A DNA stretch of 64,000 bases from Pseudomonadota bacterium (GCA_963204905.1 CAUJJN010000382.1:25798-89797), one strand, 5' to 3'. Positions 27,405-35,858 are shown, numbered from the stretch's first letter. Numbers and translations: made by a program. The notes: generated by a model from the letters alone, not told the origin.

Positions 27405-28313
27405 GTGGCTACGAACCCGTATGACGTATTGGGCGTTTCTGCTTCGGCGTCGGCCGCCGACATTCAGAAGGCCTACCGCAAGCTTGCGAAGAAACTGCAC
27501 CCGGACCTGAACCCTGGCGACAAAGCCGCCGAGGAGAAGTTCAAGGAGGTAGCGGGTGCCTATGACCTGCTCGGCGATGCCGACAAACGCAAGCGCTTCG
27601 ATAGCGGCGAGATCGATTCGACGGGCGCCGAACGTCCCCAGCATTCCTATTACCGGGACTACGCCGATGACGGCGATTCCCATCGGTATTCCAACGGCGC
27701 CGGCTTCGCCGACTTCATGGACTCTGACGACGCGTTCGCCGAGCTGTTCAGGCGCGGTCAGCGCGCCCGGGCGAACCGTCGCGGCGAAGACATGCATTTT
27801 CGGCTGCCCATCGAATTTGTCGAATCCATCACCGGGGCGACCAAGCGGATTACGCTTCCCGACGGCGGCACGCTCGAGGTTAAGATTCCTGCGGGCCTCA
27901 TCGACGGGCAGACCCTGCGCCTGAAGGGCAAAGGCGCTCCGGGCACCGGCACGGGCGGCCCGGGCGATGCCCTGATCGATGTCGAGGTCATGCCGGATCG
28001 CCGTTTCATACGCGACGGTGACGACATCAGGATCGAGGTACCGGTATCGCTTTCCGAGGCTGTTCTGGGCGGCCGGATACGCGTGCCAACGCCGACAGGT
28101 GACGTGACCATGGCCATTCCGAAGGGATCGAACAGCGGAACCACCTTGCGCCTCAAAGGCAAGGGCGCACCGCTCCGCGGAGGTGGCAGTGGCGATGAGT
28201 TCGTGACGCTGAAGGTGGTTCTGCCGAAATCACCCGATCCGGCGCTCGAGGCGTTTGTCGAAGGCTGGGCCAAAGGCAAAGAGTTCAACCCGCGCGAAGG
28301 CAATCCGGCATGA
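27405..28313 (+). CDS. cbpA: CbpA-like DnaJ co-chaperone (type II Hsp40)
   Basis: 302 aa starting GTG. The J domain (~1-68) holds [29 protein letters not shown] with the HPD motif. Then come a Gly/Asp-rich linker and the DnaJ C-terminal domains ([53 protein letters not shown]). The zinc-finger domain of DnaJ is absent, as in CbpA. It would stimulate the nearby DnaK. The ATG of cbpM overlaps its stop codon. Confidence 0.92.
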   Translation: MATNPYDVLGVSASASAADIQKAYRKLAKKLHPDLNPGDKAAEEKFKEVAGAYDLLGDADKRKRFDSGEIDSTGAERPQHSYYRDYADDGDSHRYSNGAGFADFMDSDDAFAELFRRGQRARANRRGEDMHFRLPIEFVESITGATKRITLPDGGTLEVKIPAGLIDGQTLRLKGKGAPGTGTGGPGDALIDVEVMPDRRFIRDGDDIRIEVPVSLSEAVLGGRIRVPTPTGDVTMAIPKGSNSGTTLRLKGKGAPLRGGGSGDEFVTLKVVLPKSPDPALEAFVEGWAKGKEFNPREGNPA

Positions 28314-28600
28314 CGTTGAGCAAGCAACAATTTTTGACGACCTCGGGACTGCGGGTGCACACCCTTGAGCTTTGGCTCGAGCAGCAATGGCTCATTCCGG
28401 TGGAGACGACGGACGACGGGGCAACCTTCTCGGATGTCGATGTCGCTCGTGCGCGGTTGATCTTGAATCTCAAGGACGACTTCGGGATCAATGACGAGGG
28501 CATCGACGTCATCCTTCATCTCCTCGATCAACTTCATGGCGCCAGGCAAGCCATGGCGGTGTTGCGCGCAGCTGGCACCGATCGACCTGGAGACGCCTGA
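28310..28600 (+). CDS. cbpM: CbpM-like chaperone modulator
   Basis: 96 aa with a MerR-like helical layout ([70 protein letters not shown]). CbpM binds the J domain of CbpA and inhibits it. The 4-bp overlap with cbpA supports a tight functional pair. Confidence 0.87.
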   Translation: MTLSKQQFLTTSGLRVHTLELWLEQQWLIPVETTDDGATFSDVDVARARLILNLKDDFGINDEGIDVILHLLDQLHGARQAMAVLRAAGTDRPGDA

Positions 28601-28649
28601 ACATTATTCGGTTCGTCGGCGGGCCGACGGTATAGGAGCAGGTAGATCG

Positions 28650-28886
28650 ATGGCGGGAACAGCCTCATCCAACGGATCAATCGAGACGCTTGTTCTCCAG
28701 GCGCTCGTGCGCAAGCTCGTTCAAACGAAGGTGCTGAGCCGGGACGACGTGACCGCCCTTCTCACCGATGCGGCGACGCGCCTGAACATCGATGGATCTC
28801 CTCAAACGCCGCGCGCGGCGGCCACCATCGTCGGGGAAGATTTGCTACCCACGTATCTGGACGACGCCGGCTTCTCACGCCCCTAG
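28650..28886 (+). CDS. Hypothetical protein (78 aa)
   Basis: Starts MAGTASSNGSIETLVLQALVRKLVQTKVLSRDDVTALLTDAATRL; predicted helical, no signal or membrane part. AGGAGCAGG lies about 10 nt before the ATG. The track ORF begins earlier, but that part overlaps cbpM and is not supported. Its place after cbpM suggests the same transcript. Function unknown. Confidence 0.6.
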   Translation: MAGTASSNGSIETLVLQALVRKLVQTKVLSRDDVTALLTDAATRLNIDGSPQTPRAAATIVGEDLLPTYLDDAGFSRP

Positions 28887-28900
28887 TTGCGGAGCGCCCA

Positions 28901-29149
28901 GTGGACGTGGCGATCACCCAATATCAGGTCCATTGCGACAAGACGCGGCCCACACCGATATTGCGGTTGATCGGGGTGACTGCGTCAATCTCGATGTTGC
29001 GGCAATTGCAGATCGACAACGGTGCGCCATCAAATATTGTCGATGATAGAGCGCTGTACTTGATAACGCACCTGCTATTATGCGGATTTATAAGCGATTT
29101 CTTCGTCAAACAGGTTTCTGCGAAAGACTGGATGACAGTCAGTGACTAG
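28901..29149 (+). CDS. Possible small protein (82 aa), weak support
   Basis: GTG-start frame MDVAITQYQVHCDKTRPTPILRLIG... in a stretch with lower GC than its neighbours. No convincing ribosome site and no known motif. It may be chance or a remnant. Confidence 0.25.
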   Translation: MDVAITQYQVHCDKTRPTPILRLIGVTASISMLRQLQIDNGAPSNIVDDRALYLITHLLLCGFISDFFVKQVSAKDWMTVSD

Positions 29150-29163
29150 CGGATGAGCGCGCA

Positions 29164-29307
29164 TTGAAGCACGGGGATCGTCTTGCGGCCGATGCCAAAG
29201 CCGTCGCGACCGGACGTTTTGGCATCGGCAGATTGCTTGCCTGGTTCGCGGCTTCGTTCGGCATGGGACTATCCATTGCACTGGAGAAGGCGATCGCATT
29301 GTTTTGA
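29164..29307 (+). CDS. Possible small membrane-active peptide (47 aa), weak support
   Basis: TTG-start frame ending GRFGIGRLLAWFAASFGMGLSIALEKAIALF. The last 30 residues form an amphipathic or membrane-like helix. It lies directly before the response regulator gene. There is no clear ribosome site. Too short for the ORF track. Confidence 0.25.
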   Translation: MKHGDRLAADAKAVATGRFGIGRLLAWFAASFGMGLSIALEKAIALF

Positions 29308-29342
29308 GATGAGCGCCTGGCAGGCGCCTGGAGTAAGCATGA

Positions 29343-30731
29343 ATGTCTGGAGAAACCCATCGCGAAGACGCTGAGCCGCCTGTCGCCCCTGAATTCGGGC
29401 CCTGGCTCGCTCAGGCCTCCATACTGATCGTTGATGACGAGCCCGGGATCCGCAATTTCCTGGTCAAGATGCTGCGCCCACGCTGCAAGCTCATCTGCGA
29501 GGCCGCCGACGCCAGGGAAGCATCGAGAAAGCTCGACGAGCAACATTTCGATGTCGTGATCCTGGACAATGTCATGCCGGGCAAAACAGGCCTGGATTGG
29601 CTCGCCGAGCAGCGCGCCATCGGCTTCTTCGCCGATGTGATCCTGATGACCGCCTATGCCGATCTGGATACCGCGATCGGCGCCTTGCGCATCGGCGTCA
29701 TTGATTTTGTCATCAAGCCGTTCCGGTCGAATCAATTGCTCAACGCGATCGCACGCTGTCTCGACCGTGCGCGACTGGAGCGCGAAAACTACGTCCTGCG
29801 CCATGAGAGGCAGTTGCCCTCCCGCCAGCTCTATTTGCGCGACAAATTGCTCGGCACGTCGCCGGCAATCGACCAGGTACGCAAGACGATCGCGAGGGTC
29901 GCGCCGTTGCCGACATCGATCCTGCTGACAGGCGAATCGGGAACGGGCAAGGAGGTCGCGGCCAGATCAATCCACTCGCTGTCGAACCGGGCCGACAAGC
30001 TGTTCGTCCCGGTCAACTGCGCCGCCATTCCAGCCGATATGCTGGAAAGCGAGCTTTTCGGTCATGTGAAAGGCGCCTTTACCGGCGCTGGCAAGGCGCG
30101 TGAAGGCCTTTTCATGTCCGCCGAAGGCGGAACGCTGTTCCTGGACGAGATCGGCGAACTCCCATTCCATATCCAGAGCAAGCTGCTGCGTGCACTCGAG
30201 GAGCGCAAGGTTCGTCCGGTCGGCTCGGAACGGGAAATCCCGGTCGACGCCCGCTTCGTCTTCGCCACGAACGTCGACCTTGAGGCGGGTGCTGCGGCCG
30301 GATCGTTCCGTGCCGATCTCTACTATCGCATCAACATCATGCAGATCCATTTGCCGGCGCTTCGGGAGCGCGAGCAGGACGTACTCGAACTCGCCGAGCT
30401 GTTCATGCGTGAGATTTCGGGCTCGCTGGGCATGCCCGCCATTGCCATCGACGGTGGGATGCGCGCCTTTCTCTCGCGCTATGACTGGCCCGGCAACATC
30501 CGCGAACTGCGCAACCTGATCGAGCGCACTGTCATTCTCGGCGAATTCCGGGAAGACCACTTGAAGCCACGCGCGCACCTGGGGACTGACAGCGTCACGC
30601 TTGCCGATGTCGAGCGGCGGCACATCCTGTTCGTGCTTCACGAAGCCGGCGGCGACCGCGAGGAGGCCGCGCGGCGGCTCGGCATTTCCCGCAAGACGAT
30701 CGATCGAAAATGCGCAAGCTGGCAGTCTTGA
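29343..30731 (+). CDS. NtrC-family sigma-54 dependent response regulator
   Basis: 462 aa. Receiver domain ~25-140 with acidic pocket VDDEP, phospho-Asp at ~75 (VVILDNVMPGKTG) and KPFRS Lys. AAA+ domain ~165-395: Walker A LLTGESGTGKEVAARSIHS, the sigma-54 contact loop GAFTGA at ~244-249 intact, Walker B GGTLFLDEIGEL, and an arginine-finger region (REREQDVLELAELFM). The C-terminal Fis-type helix-turn-helix is DREEAARRLGISRKTIDRK. It should activate RNA polymerase with sigma-54 from distant sites; the paired GGACA boxes before sigma-54 promoters on both sides are the obvious targets. The kinase gene overlaps its end by 22 bp. Confidence 0.94.
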   Translation: MSGETHREDAEPPVAPEFGPWLAQASILIVDDEPGIRNFLVKMLRPRCKLICEAADAREASRKLDEQHFDVVILDNVMPGKTGLDWLAEQRAIGFFADVILMTAYADLDTAIGALRIGVIDFVIKPFRSNQLLNAIARCLDRARLERENYVLRHERQLPSRQLYLRDKLLGTSPAIDQVRKTIARVAPLPTSILLTGESGTGKEVAARSIHSLSNRADKLFVPVNCAAIPADMLESELFGHVKGAFTGAGKAREGLFMSAEGGTLFLDEIGELPFHIQSKLLRALEERKVRPVGSEREIPVDARFVFATNVDLEAGAAAGSFRADLYYRINIMQIHLPALREREQDVLELAELFMREISGSLGMPAIAIDGGMRAFLSRYDWPGNIRELRNLIERTVILGEFREDHLKPRAHLGTDSVTLADVERRHILFVLHEAGGDREEAARRLGISRKTIDRKCASWQS

Positions 30732-32746
30732 CGGCGGCCCTGCTCAACAAGCATTCGGTGCGGTTTCGCCTTTTGGCGATCGCACTCTTGCCGATGCTCG
30801 TCATCCTGCCGCTGCTTCTCGGCATCAGCATCCATCGCTGGAACGCGAAATTCGACGCGGCATTGACGTCCAAGGCCTATGACGACCTGACCATCGCCAG
30901 ACAGTACCTGGCGCGGATCCTTGACAACACCCAAAGCCGTCTCGATGCCTCGGTTCAATCGGCGCGGTTCCAATCGATCCTCGCCACCTCCGCCGCAGCG
31001 CCTGCTCCGCTTGGCAATTTTCTGCAAGAGACAGCGACAGCACACGCGCTGAGTTTTCTCTACATCGTGGACAGTAACGGCAAGGTCGTGGCGAGTAACT
31101 ATCCCATGGCGGCCGCGCCACGCGCGGATTGGCCGGTCATCACCGCGGCGCTCGGGGGAGCCGCTCGCACGGCGATCGACGTGTTTCAACCCATCGAGCT
31201 CGCCAAATTCTCGAACGACCTTGTCCGGCAGGCGTACGTCGACATCGTCGTGACGGAGCGGAGCCTGCCCACGACCAGAACCCAGGAAACCCGGGGCCTG
31301 GTGCTCCAGTCGGCCGTCCCGTTTGATTTGCCTGACGGCGCGCATGCCGCGTTGGTCGGCGGTATCCTCCTCAATCACAATCTGGGCTTCGTCGACAGGA
31401 TCAACGATCTGATCTTCTCCGAGAGGGGTCTGCCGGAAGGAAGCAAGGGGACCGTCACTCTGTTTCTCGACGATGTGCGCATCAGCACGAATGTCCTCAT
31501 GTTCGAGGGGAAGCGCGCTATCGGCACGCGCGTCTCAACCGAAGTCCGAAACGCAGTGCTCGGTCGGGGCCAGATCTGGCTAGACAGCGCCTTCGTCGTC
31601 AATGACTGGTATGTTTCTGCCTATGAGCCGCTGCTCGACAGCCATGATCGCCGCGTCGGCATGCTTTATGCCGGATATCTCGAGATGCCGTTCACGCAGG
31701 CCAAACGCCAGACGGTGATCGAAATCGCGCTCGCCTTCTTGCTTGCGGTGATCGCCACCGTACCCTTGTTCCTGAAATGGGCCGCGGCGATCTTTCAGCC
31801 GCTGGAGCGCATGACGGACACGATCTCCCAGGTTGAAGGCGGCAAACTGGATGCCCGCACCGGGCCGGTGCCTGGAACGGACGAGCTCACGCGTGTTGCT
31901 GTTCAACTCGACCGGATGCTCGATCGGCTCGGCGAGCAGGACCTGGAGCTCAGGGCCGCGAACCAGACGCTCAATCAGCGTGTCGAGGAGCGGACCAGCA
32001 AGCTCGTACAGGCCAATCGACAATTGGAAACGACGACCAAGCAGCTCATCATGTCTGAGAAATTGGCCACGATCGGCGAGATCACCGCGGGTGTGGCGCA
32101 CGAAATAAACAATCCGATCGCGGTGATGCAGGGCAATCTGGAGATCATCAAGGATCTGATGGGCCCGAAAGCGGAGGAGGCAAAGACCGAGTTTCGGCTG
32201 ATCGACGAGCAGATGAGCCGGGTGAGCGAGATCGTGACGCGCTTGCTTCAGTTTGCCAAGCCGCAGGAATATGTCGGCTATACGGACCAGTATGACCCCG
32301 GGACCGTCGTCACGGACACGCTGCCGCTCGTGAAACATCTGCTGAACAAGACGACGATATCGGTCGAAAGGGACTTTCGCGCGACACGATTGGTGACGAT
32401 GAACAGGACCGAGCTGCAGCAGGTTGTCGTCAATCTGCTGGTCAACGCGATCCACGCGATGGCGAAAGGTGGTCGTCTGACGGTGCGGACCTGCGATCGC
32501 GACGACGGTGCGCGTTACGGCATCGCGATCGAGGTCATCGACACCGGAAGCGGCATGTCGCCCGAGGTAAAGCAGCGAATTTTCGATCCGTTCTTCTCGA
32601 CCAAGCAGCGAGAAGGCACGGGTCTTGGGCTTTCTATCAGCCAGATGCTGGTGACCCGCCAAGGGGGCAAGATCACGGTCAAAAGCGAGCGCGGCAAGGG
32701 TACGGCGTTCACGGTCTGGTTGCCGTCGGTCGACTTATCGCGCTGA
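30710..32746 (+). CDS. Sensor histidine kinase with periplasmic cache-type domain
   Basis: 678 aa. TM1 ~18-41 (RFRLLAIALLPMLVILPLLLG), a large periplasmic domain ~42-335 with cache-like features (FLYIVDSNGKVVASNYPMAAA; MLYAGYLEMPFTQAKRQTV), TM2 ~336-356, then HAMP (PLERMTDTISQVEGGKLDARTG), coiled coil, HisKA with phospho-His ~464 (GEITAGVAHEINNPIAVMQGN), and HATPase (VVNLLVNAIHAM, DTGSGM, GTGLGLSISQML). The architecture resembles DctB/NtrB-like kinases that pair with NtrC-type regulators. The ligand is unknown; cache domains often bind small acids or amines. It is translationally coupled to the response regulator. Confidence 0.93.
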   Translation: MRKLAVLTAALLNKHSVRFRLLAIALLPMLVILPLLLGISIHRWNAKFDAALTSKAYDDLTIARQYLARILDNTQSRLDASVQSARFQSILATSAAAPAPLGNFLQETATAHALSFLYIVDSNGKVVASNYPMAAAPRADWPVITAALGGAARTAIDVFQPIELAKFSNDLVRQAYVDIVVTERSLPTTRTQETRGLVLQSAVPFDLPDGAHAALVGGILLNHNLGFVDRINDLIFSERGLPEGSKGTVTLFLDDVRISTNVLMFEGKRAIGTRVSTEVRNAVLGRGQIWLDSAFVVNDWYVSAYEPLLDSHDRRVGMLYAGYLEMPFTQAKRQTVIEIALAFLLAVIATVPLFLKWAAAIFQPLERMTDTISQVEGGKLDARTGPVPGTDELTRVAVQLDRMLDRLGEQDLELRAANQTLNQRVEERTSKLVQANRQLETTTKQLIMSEKLATIGEITAGVAHEINNPIAVMQGNLEIIKDLMGPKAEEAKTEFRLIDEQMSRVSEIVTRLLQFAKPQEYVGYTDQYDPGTVVTDTLPLVKHLLNKTTISVERDFRATRLVTMNRTELQQVVVNLLVNAIHAMAKGGRLTVRTCDRDDGARYGIAIEVIDTGSGMSPEVKQRIFDPFFSTKQREGTGLGLSISQMLVTRQGGKITVKSERGKGTAFTVWLPSVDLSR

Positions 32747-32753
32747 CGGAACG

Positions 32754-32787
32754 GGACATTTCGTCTTTTGTGGACGACACATTGTCC
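32754..32787. promoter_or_regulatory. Paired boxes downstream of the kinase gene, upstream of a small-protein operon
   Basis: GGACATTTCGTCT (32754-32766) and CGACACATTGTCC (32775-32787), starts 21 bp apart, each one or two bases off consensus. The second box starts 67 bp before the -24 GG. Confidence 0.7.
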
Positions 32788-32840
32788 TCCGTCGGACCGA
32801 AGCACGCGGCCACGGCATTGATTTACGGGAACATTCGGTC

Positions 32841-32855
32841 TGGCATGCGGGTTGC
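32841..32855 (+). promoter_or_regulatory. Sigma-54 promoter before the 65-aa protein gene
   Basis: TGGCATGCGGGTTGC, GG-N10-GC spacing correct, with T in place of C at the end of the -24 block. It lies 63 bp before the small gene. Confidence 0.8.
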
Positions 32856-32917
32856 TTTAAGTTAGGTCGATAGACAACACGGATCAGCGTCGCAAATCAT
32901 CGGAAGGAGACCACATA

Positions 32918-33115
32918 ATGTCTCGTCATCACGGCAAGATGCCGCCCGTTCCACCGGCCAATCGCAGTTCGAAAGGCGTGGGTGGCGCCCCCGACGCCAA
33001 GCAGGATACGTCGTCGAAAAAGCGCGAGGACAATGACGCCGAACAGGGCGAGACGGCGAACATTCGCGAGAACACCACCAATGCTGGTTACTTCCGCGGT
33101 CGGCGGGTCAAGTAA
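32918..33115 (+). CDS. Small hydrophilic stress-island protein (65 aa)
   Basis: MSRHHGKMPPVPPANRSSKGVGGAPDAKQDTSSKKREDNDAEQGETANIRENTTNAGYFRGRRVK. It is highly charged, Gly/Pro/Asn-rich and free of large hydrophobic stretches, so it is probably unstructured and recalls hydrophilin-like stress peptides. AAGGAG lies 8 nt before the ATG. It is the first gene after a sigma-54 promoter. Function unknown; no family recognised. Confidence 0.78.
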   Translation: MSRHHGKMPPVPPANRSSKGVGGAPDAKQDTSSKKREDNDAEQGETANIRENTTNAGYFRGRRVK

Positions 33116-33186
33116 GCCGGCCAAGTGAACTGTCGCTGACCGGCATGAGCCATCGGCCATCCGCGTAAATAACAAGGAGTTCCGAG

Positions 33187-33576
33187 ATGACCGTCGTCAC
33201 TATTGCGCAGCTTTCAAAGGATTTGCAGGCATCGGCGCAGTCGGTCATCGATCGGGCGGGGCTTATTCCGCAATCGCCCGATCAGGGTCTGAGCGCCAAC
33301 GATCTGCTGTCCTGTCTCCTTCAGACGTCGATCCCTATGGCGGCCTTTCTGCGCAACAATAGTCTTTACACCGACGACGACGGCTTGCACTTCGATCTGG
33401 CCCGCTTTCCGGCGATACAGGCCGTCGCCAGCCAGATCATTGCCGAATACCAGGCTGGCAATCGCGACGATCTCTGGCAGAAATACGATCTTCAAACGGA
33501 CGAGGATGCCGACACGAATGGCGGGTATATTTTGACGGCGCTTGCCACGCTGGAGATACTTTACGGTCCGCGCTAA
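33187..33576 (+). CDS. Hypothetical protein (129 aa)
   Basis: MTVVTIAQLSKDLQASAQSVIDRAGLIPQSPDQGLSANDLLSCLLQTSIPMAAFLRNNSLYTDDDGLHFDLARFPAIQAV...; soluble, mixed helical, no signal peptide. AAGGAGTTCCGAG before the ATG is a clear ribosome site. It lies 71 bp after the 65-aa gene and is likely on the same transcript. No family recognised. Confidence 0.75.
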   Translation: MTVVTIAQLSKDLQASAQSVIDRAGLIPQSPDQGLSANDLLSCLLQTSIPMAAFLRNNSLYTDDDGLHFDLARFPAIQAVASQIIAEYQAGNRDDLWQKYDLQTDEDADTNGGYILTALATLEILYGPR

Positions 33577-33655
33577 TCCAGGGCCTACGGCGAGCGCAGA
33601 CTTTGTGGAAGTGGATGTGTTGTCCTCGGTCCGCTGGGCCGCAACCGGCGAGGGA

Positions 33656-34285
33656 ATGTTGAGCAAAGACCATGTAACGACGCCGAAGACGGTGATGATC
33701 ATCCGGCACGGTGAGAAGCTTGGCGATCCTGGCGACGACAAGGACGCGGGGTCTAGTCTGTCCGCACACGGCGCGGCGCGCGCGGCCGCGTTGCCGAGCC
33801 TTTTCCTGCCACCCGCCATGAGCCGTGAGTGTGTGCTGGAACACGATTCCCACGTGGGGCTGACGGCCACCTATGTGGCCGGCAAGGTGCCCAAAGGTGC
33901 CGCGCGGTTTCCTGTGCCGGACTTCCTCTTCTCGACTGCGCACTCGCCGAAAAGCAAACGTCCGAGGCAGACCATCACGCCGCTCGCCGCTGCACTCGGA
34001 TTGCCGATCAACCACGATTACAGCGACGACAAGAAGGACATCGACGCGCTCGCCACTCTGCTCCGGACCTCGCACTATGCCGGCAAAACCGTCCTGATCT
34101 GCTGGCATCACGGCACCATATCGAACCTCGCGACTGCGCTCGGCGCCACCGGTGCCACGCCCTGGGCCCCAACAGTGTTCGATCGGGTGTGGGTCATCCA
34201 CTATGATGCGGCACGCGCCATCCGCCAATTCGGCCAGGAACTTCTGTTCGGCGATGAAACAAACGTGCCTACCGCCCCTTGGTGA
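33656..34285 (+). CDS. Histidine phosphatase-like protein (phosphoglycerate mutase superfamily)
   Basis: 209 aa from MLSKDHVTTPKTVMIIRHGEKLGDPGDDKDAGSSLSAHGAARAAAL. The RHGE motif with the later SKRPRQT and CWHHGTI (second catalytic His) match the branch 1 histidine phosphatase fold. The ORF track starts 38 codons earlier, overlapping the previous gene; a GGCGAGGG motif next to this ATG is only fair. The substrate is unknown; members act on sugar phosphates, phosphoproteins or signalling molecules. It closes the small operon that begins at 32918. Confidence 0.72.
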   Translation: MLSKDHVTTPKTVMIIRHGEKLGDPGDDKDAGSSLSAHGAARAAALPSLFLPPAMSRECVLEHDSHVGLTATYVAGKVPKGAARFPVPDFLFSTAHSPKSKRPRQTITPLAAALGLPINHDYSDDKKDIDALATLLRTSHYAGKTVLICWHHGTISNLATALGATGATPWAPTVFDRVWVIHYDAARAIRQFGQELLFGDETNVPTAPW

Positions 34286-34379
34286 TGCGCGTTCGGAATG
34301 AGCGGGCCCGTGGCGACCACGGCCCGCGGCGGATACTTTCGCTGGCCGTCTACCCCGGCAGCTTCTGCACCAAGGTCTT
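34286..34379. other. Intergenic sequence before the DUF2171 control region
   Basis: No gene seen between the phosphatase-like gene and the next paired boxes. The whole gap to the DUF2171 gene (34286-34868) holds the control region plus a 22-codon ORF (34797-34865). Confidence 0.4.
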
Positions 34380-34415
34380 GGACATTTTGTCCGTCAACGA
34401 ACCGACAACATGTCC
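34380..34415. promoter_or_regulatory. Paired boxes upstream of the DUF2171 genes
   Basis: GGACATTTTGTCC (34380-34392) is the best match to the consensus in the window. CGACAACATGTCC (34403-34415) follows 23 bp later, and its start lies 67 bp before the -24 GG. Confidence 0.8.
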
Positions 34416-34468
34416 AAGTGGCAGCGACGTCTTTCGGGTAATTGATTGATATTTCAAGCCATACGATC

Positions 34469-34483
34469 TGGCACAGCTGTTGC
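34469..34483 (+). promoter_or_regulatory. Sigma-54 promoter upstream of the DUF2171 genes
   Basis: TGGCACAGCTGTTGC with GG-N10-GC spacing. It predicts a leader of about 370 nt before the first DUF2171 gene. Confidence 0.84.
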
Positions 34484-34796
34484 TCTGTAGATAAGCTACG
34501 GTAACGCGTCTGCATTGCCGGCCGCTCCTGCAATCCAGCGATCGGCTCCTCTATGCCGAGCACGTGAGTGCCGAAAACGGTAGACCGCCGTTTCGGGCGG
34601 CGTGTCCAGCACGTTTCGTTAGGCGAAAACGATGGTGATGTGTGGCGAAATGTCAGGTCATTCAGGCAATGGCGAACCGCGCGAGAACGCACGTAAGGTC
34701 GAAGGTTCAATATCTCGGCAGGAAAAACGGTCTCACCTTCAACGGGAAGACAACGCCAACGTTGGGCGAGGGGGATGAAATTGTCGCCGTCTGAGG

Positions 34797-34865
34797 ATGG
34801 TATGGGATCTGATTGACGATATCGCGAAGATCGCCGCGCCGAAATGGAATCGCACCAGCCGATGA
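34797..34865 (+). CDS. Possible 22-aa peptide before the DUF2171 gene
   Basis: MVWDLIDDIAKIAAPKWNRTSR, ending 3 bp before the start of the next gene. An upstream leader peptide or a remnant is possible; there is no strong ribosome site. Confidence 0.2.
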   Translation: MVWDLIDDIAKIAAPKWNRTSR

Positions 34866-34868
34866 GGC

Positions 34869-35123
34869 ATGACGATGAAGGATAAGATCAAGGAGAACAT
34901 GGAGGTCGTTGGATTCGAGGGCGGCCATCTTGGTGTCGTCGACTGCGTCGAAGGGGATCGGATCAAGCTCAAGAAGCGGGACGGCGATCACGGGAAGCAA
35001 GACAAGCATCACCACTATATTAGTCTTGATCTTGTGAATGATATCCAAAACCATAAGGTTCGGCTTTGCTGCGACGCTGACATCGACGCGCTCTTCGAGG
35101 GCACAGGTCGGATCGACCGGTGA
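34869..35123 (+). CDS. DUF2171 domain-containing protein (copy 1)
   Basis: 84 aa: MTMKDKIKENMEVVGFEGGHLGVVDCVEGDRIKLKKRDGDHGKQDKHHHYISLDLVNDIQNHKVRLC. This is the small beta-barrel PRC-like fold of DUF2171, with an HHHY patch. The ATG two codons later (34875) is an alternative start. Copy 2 lies 69 bp downstream. DUF2171 proteins are often stress-induced in alphaproteobacteria, but their role is unknown. The promoter is sigma-54 with paired boxes. Confidence 0.87.
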   Translation: MTMKDKIKENMEVVGFEGGHLGVVDCVEGDRIKLKKRDGDHGKQDKHHHYISLDLVNDIQNHKVRLCCDADIDALFEGTGRIDR

Positions 35124-35192
35124 AATATCGCTCGCTCACGGCGGTCGCCTGGACCATCGCTCACAACTTAAGAAGCACGAAAGGAACATGAT

Positions 35193-35450
35193 ATGATGGC
35201 GAACAACATCAAAGAAGGTATGGAGATCATCGGCGCGGACGGCGTTCATGTCGGCACCGTCGATCGGGTCGAAGGCGACCGAATCAAGCTCTCCAAGAAA
35301 GACAGTTTCGGCACCCACGCAGGCCACCACCACTACATCGAGCTCGGTTTCGTTGCCGGTGTCGAGGGCACCAAGGTGCGGCTGTCGGCAAATGCCGATA
35401 TCGCGGTGACGTTGGAAGAAGAACCGTCGGGCCGTCCGGTCAACCTGTAG
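35193..35450 (+). CDS. DUF2171 domain-containing protein (copy 2)
   Basis: 85 aa: MMANNIKEGMEIIGADGVHVGTVDRVEGDRIKLSKKDSFGTHAGHHHYIELGFVAGVEGTKVRLSANADIAV. It clearly matches copy 1 along its length (GVHVGTVDRVEGDRIKL versus GGHLGVVDCVEGDRIKL), so this is a tandem duplication. GAAAGGAACATGAT before the start gives a fair ribosome site; either of the two adjacent ATGs may be used. It lacks the Cys residues found in copy 1. Confidence 0.88.
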   Translation: MMANNIKEGMEIIGADGVHVGTVDRVEGDRIKLSKKDSFGTHAGHHHYIELGFVAGVEGTKVRLSANADIAVTLEEEPSGRPVNL

Positions 35451-35516
35451 CAACAAGTCGATGCCCAGCGGCGCGCGGCCGGGCACCGATGCGGACTCGC
35501 ATCACCCGCGCACTAT

Positions 35517-35552
35517 GGACATGTTGTCATGAGCCCCATGTACAGCATGTCT
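35517..35552. promoter_or_regulatory. Degenerate paired boxes upstream of the 64-aa / formate dehydrogenase genes
   Basis: GGACATGTTGTCA (35517-35529) and GTACAGCATGTCT (35540-35552), starts 23 bp apart. At the expected distance only TGACGC-N5-GTTTC is found (from 35607), which is not a canonical sigma-54 promoter. Confidence 0.5.
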
Positions 35553-35663
35553 GCGCGGGTGCCCGATTATTCAACCTAGCCTATTGATCGCGATAGGAAC
35601 TCAAACTGACGCGTCGGTTTCTCATTCATGAGCAAGACGTGTGATCATTGGAGATAAAGGACG

Positions 35664-35858
35664 ATGCAGGAATACGATCTCTACATCAATGTGAAGAAGC
35701 CGGCGATTGGCCTTTACGTCAAAAAGGGTGCGAGCCTTCCTGATATCGCCGACAAGTCGGACTGGGTGTTCGACGGAACCTCGGCCCAAGATCTTCTGCC
35801 GCCGAGCGTCATCGAAGGGGTCAACGCCTTCGGTCACGCTTTTCGCGACATGGATTGA
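35664..35858 (+). CDS. Small hypothetical protein (64 aa)
   Basis: MQEYDLYINVKKPAIGLYVKKGASLPDIADKSDWVFDGTSAQDLLPPSVIEGVNAFGHAFRDMD. Soluble and acidic. GGAGATAAAGGACG gives two possible ribosome sites before the ATG. It precedes the formate dehydrogenase gene by 51 bp and is probably co-transcribed. No family recognised with certainty. Confidence 0.75.
   Translation: MQEYDLYINVKKPAIGLYVKKGASLPDIADKSDWVFDGTSAQDLLPPSVIEGVNAFGHAFRDMD

Noticed and set aside
33609-33625. Possible regulator box in the 129-aa/phosphatase gene overlap region
   Set aside because: Only one arm (TTGTCC) matches, there is no partner box, and no sigma-54 promoter follows.
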